Positions 62,004-64,000 of a DNA stretch of 64,000 nucleotides are shown here, piece by piece. The notes below the pieces were generated by a model, which was not told the DNA's origin, made no database searches, and saw only the letters and a program-made list of their open reading frames with translations. The DNA comes from Streptomyces melanogenes. Its GTDB lineage: Bacteria > Actinomycetota > Actinomycetes > Streptomycetales > Streptomycetaceae. The DNA lies in the NCBI RefSeq assembly GCF_014649795.1, contig NZ_BMTS01000005.1:372001-436000 (forward strand). Direction: 5' to 3'. Each line of letters opens with the position of its first letter. Position 1 is the stretch's first letter. The translations under genes and the position numbers were made by a program.

Positions 62004-63191
62004 CTAGCGGAACGCGTCGAGTCCGGTGAGCGCCTTGCCCAGCACCAGCTGGTGCATCTCCACGGTGCCCTCATAGGTGAGCACCGACTCCAGATTGGTG
62101 GCGTGCCGCATCACGGGGTACTCCAGCGAGATCCCGTTGGCCCCGAGGATCGTGCGCGAGGTGCGGCAGATCTCGATGGCCTCCCGTACGTTGTTGAGCT
62201 TCCCGAAGCTGACCTGCTCCGGACGGAGCCTGCCCGCGTCCATGCGCAGGCCCAGGTGGTGGGCGAGCAGGACGCCCTTGTGCAGCTCCACCGCCATGTC
62301 GGCGAGCTTGGCCTGGGTGAGCTGGAAGCCGCCGATGGGCCTGCCGAACTGCTCGCGGGTCTTCGCGTACTCCACCGCCGCCTCGAAGGAGGCCCGGGCC
62401 GCGCCCATCGCGCCCCAGACGATTCCGTACCGCGCGTGCGAGAGGCAGCTCAGCGGGCCCTTGAGCCCGGTGACCCCCGGCAGCACCGCGTCGGCGGGCA
62501 GCCGCACCTCGTCCATGACCAGCTCGCTGGTGACCGACGCCCGCAGCGACCACTTGTGCTTGATCTCGGGCGCCGAGAAGCCGGGGGTGTCGGTGGGGAC
62601 GGCGAAGCCGCGGATCCCCTCGTCGGTCTGCGCCCAGACCACCGCGACCCCGGCGACTGAGCCGTTGGTGATCCACATCTTGCGCCCGTTGAGCACCCAG
62701 TCGGTGCCGTCCTTCTTCGCGTACGTACGCATCCCGGCCGGGTCGGAGCCGTGGTCGGGCTCGGTGAGGCCGAAGCAGCCGATGGTCTCGCCGATCGCCA
62801 TCGACGGCAGCCAGCGCTCCTTCTGCTCCTCGGACCCGTACTTCCAGATCGCGTACATCGCGAGCGAGCCCTGGACCGAGACGAGGGAGCGGATGCCGGA
62901 GTCGGCGGCCTCCAGCTCCAGACAGGCCAGGCCGTACTGGACGGCGGTGGCGCCCGCGCAGCCGTAGCCGGTGAGCGACATCCCGAGCGCGCCCATGTCG
63001 CCGAGCTCCAGCGCGAGCTCGCGGACGGGCACCTGTCCGTCCTCGTACCACTCGGCGATGTGCGGCAGGACCCGGTCGGCGGCCCAGGAGCGGACGGTGT
63101 CGCGGATGGCGAGGTCGTCGGCGCTCAGCAGGTCGTCGATCCCGAGGGGGTCGGCCGGGTCGAAGGGGGGCAGCTTGGCGGGTGCGGACAT
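62004..63191 (-). CDS. gcdH: Acyl-CoA dehydrogenase, glutaryl-CoA dehydrogenase-like
   Basis: A 395-residue flavoprotein. CFGLTEPDHGSDPAGM and WITNGSVAGVAVVWAQ are acyl-CoA dehydrogenase signatures; KWSLRASVTSELVMDEV and the catalytic Glu in LTYEGTVEMHQLVLG match the glutaryl-CoA dehydrogenase branch, which makes crotonyl-CoA in lysine and tryptophan breakdown. Chain length and end sequence are full. GGAGG precedes the ATG at 63191. The palindrome at 63235-63253 suggests regulation shared with the aldehyde dehydrogenase at 84. Confidence 0.9.
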   Translation of the reverse strand: MSAPAKLPPFDPADPLGIDDLLSADDLAIRDTVRSWAADRVLPHIAEWYEDGQVPVRELALELGDMGALGMSLTGYGCAGATAVQYGLACLELEAADSGIRSLVSVQGSLAMYAIWKYGSEEQKERWLPSMAIGETIGCFGLTEPDHGSDPAGMRTYAKKDGTDWVLNGRKMWITNGSVAGVAVVWAQTDEGIRGFAVPTDTPGFSAPEIKHKWSLRASVTSELVMDEVRLPADAVLPGVTGLKGPLSCLSHARYGIVWGAMGAARASFEAAVEYAKTREQFGRPIGGFQLTQAKLADMAVELHKGVLLAHHLGLRMDAGRLRPEQVSFGKLNNVREAIEICRTSRTILGANGISLEYPVMRHATNLESVLTYEGTVEMHQLVLGKALTGLDAFR

Positions 63192-63234
63192 GAGGATGCC
63201 TCCGGCGTCCCTGGGAACCTGTGCGGCTCAGCTA

Positions 63235-63253
63235 AAACTAGCAGTGGTAGTTA
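63235..63253. promoter_or_regulatory. Palindromic operator candidate before acyl-CoA dehydrogenase
   Basis: AAACTAGCAGTGGTAGTTA is an imperfect dyad 44 bases upstream of the minus-strand start at 63191. It matches the site at 1540-1558 at 15 of 19 positions, with AAACTAGC and GGTAGTT halves identical. Confidence 0.55.
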
Positions 63254-63325
63254 TTGCTGACCGCTGACGTTACGGCTCAGTGTGCCGCGCGTCCAGACCC
63301 GCCCGGCCGTGCGGGTCCCGCCGGC

Positions 63326-64000
63326 TCAGTGGCCGCCGGGCCCGGATCCCGCCGCCTCGGCGGCCGGGACGCCCGCCGCCGCGGGGACCCTGAGGTGCGG
63401 CTCGGTCCGCTGCTCGGGCAGCCCGGGCGCGGGCTCGCCGTACGGCGCCCCGCACTCCATCACCCGGGGCAGCCGCAGCGCGGCCAGCGCGCCGAGCACC
63501 AGCAGGCCCGCGCTGACCAGCAGCGTCACATGCAGGCCGTGGACGAAGGAGTGCCGCGCGGCGCTGCGCAGGGCCGCGCCCGCCGGGCCGCCGAGGCGGT
63601 CGGCGAGGTCATAGGCCTCGCCCAGGGAGTTGGCCGCGCCGGCCGAGGCCTCGTCCGGGACGCCGGGGACCGAGGCGACGCCGGGGGCGTAGGCCGCGTT
63701 CATCACGCTGCCGAGCAGGGCGATGCCCATGCCGGCGCCGAGCTGGTAGGAGGTCTCGCCGATCGCGGCGGCCCCGCCCGCGCAGTCGGCGGGCGCCTCG
63801 CTCAGCATCGATTCGTACGCCCCGAAGAGCGTGGTCTGGAGGCCGAAGCCGAGGACTATGAAGGCGCTGGTGAGCAGCAGCGGCCGGTCGTGCTGGCCCA
63901 TCAGGACGAGCAGCAGCACGGCGGCGGCGGTCAGCGCGAAGCCGCAGCCGACCATGGTGCGCGGGCCGAGGCGGCGCAGGGTGTACGAGCCGGTGGCGCC
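63326..64000 (-). CDS. MFS transporter, DHA2-like (C-terminal part; start beyond window)
   Basis: The C-terminal ~224 residues of a major facilitator. Helices visible include ALTAAAVLLLVLMG, LLLTSAFIVLGFGLQTTLFGAY, LGAGMGIALLGSVMNAAY and FVHGLHVTLLVSAGLLVLGALAAL. The long loop between late helices and the final pair fits 14-TM DHA2 drug exporters. The 5' part is cut off by the right edge of the window. Substrate is unknown. Confidence 0.85.
   Translation of the reverse strand, partial: GATGSYTLRRLGPRTMVGCGFALTAAAVLLLVLMGQHDRPLLLTSAFIVLGFGLQTTLFGAYESMLSEAPADCAGGAAAIGETSYQLGAGMGIALLGSVMNAAYAPGVASVPGVPDEASAGAANSLGEAYDLADRLGGPAGAALRSAARHSFVHGLHVTLLVSAGLLVLGALAALRLPRVMECGAPYGEPAPGLPEQRTEPHLRVPAAAGVPAAEAAGSGPGGH

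Overview
The window is chromosomal DNA of a Streptomyces-type actinomycete. It has very high GC with strongly GC-biased third codon positions, many GTG and a few TTG starts, rare TTA (bldA-type) codons, a streptogrisin-like protease, a sortase, a SepF-family protein and a complete Fxs RiPP locus. About 46 genes are supported, plus one 23-codon leader peptide. Most other long open frames are GC-rich shadows. No rRNA, tRNA or CRISPR array was seen.

Layout, left to right. 1-3.1 kb: aldehyde dehydrogenase behind a palindromic site, then a secreted C-terminally anchored protein overlapping a class F-like sortase. 3.3-4.6 kb: a stand-alone IS605-type TnpB element. 4.6-7.6 kb: molybdopterin oxidoreductase and a TetR regulator. 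7.6-9.9 kb: homogentisate dioxygenase (hmgA) and a GntR/UTRA regulator. 9.9-12.9 kb: a large palindromic repeat, an orphan type ISP-like specificity protein, a family III CoA-transferase and a small conserved protein. 13.1-16.3 kb: receptor-type Ser/Thr kinase, secreted SGNH esterase and a small membrane protein. 16.6-22.1 kb: an extracellular-polysaccharide locus (two GT2 enzymes, NodB deacetylase, flippase, convergent membrane-anchored glycoside hydrolase). 22.2-26.7 kb: AAA ATPase, small GntR regulator, DUF402 phosphatase, a wall-anchored LPMO and a secreted lipase. 26.8-31.4 kb: an imuB-dnaE2 mutasome operon under a LexA-type box, with a divergent membrane protein. 32.7-38.2 kb: an oligopeptide-type ABC transporter operon. 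38.4-40.4 kb: an SPFH protein and an alpha/beta hydrolase.

40.4-50.7 kb is the most unusual part. It holds a full fxsA-fxsB-AAC(3)-fxsC-fxsT operon: a 55-residue precursor ending Phe-Asn-Ser-Ala-Leu, a radical SAM cyclophane maturase, an acyltransferase, a TIR-like protein and a MinD/TIR/NB-ARC/TPR protein. Divergent from it is a SLATT-type four-TM protein, which converges on a SLOG-like nucleotide-sensing protein. RiPP maturation therefore sits beside families used in nucleotide-signalled immunity. The acyltransferase and the SLATT gene each carry a TTA codon.

50.8-64 kb: secreted serine protease; a sulfur-scavenging-type locus (DUF1684 protein, two flavin monooxygenases, ABC ATPase, FAD/NAD(P)-binding protein, permease) divergent from its binding protein, which is preceded by a Cys-terminated leader peptide; a DUF5685 protein with a cysteine-packed tail; a SepF paralogue; glutaryl-CoA dehydrogenase-like enzyme; and the C-terminal part of an MFS exporter. 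The palindrome in front of the acyl-CoA dehydrogenase matches the one in front of the aldehyde dehydrogenase at the other end of the window, suggesting one regulator for both.
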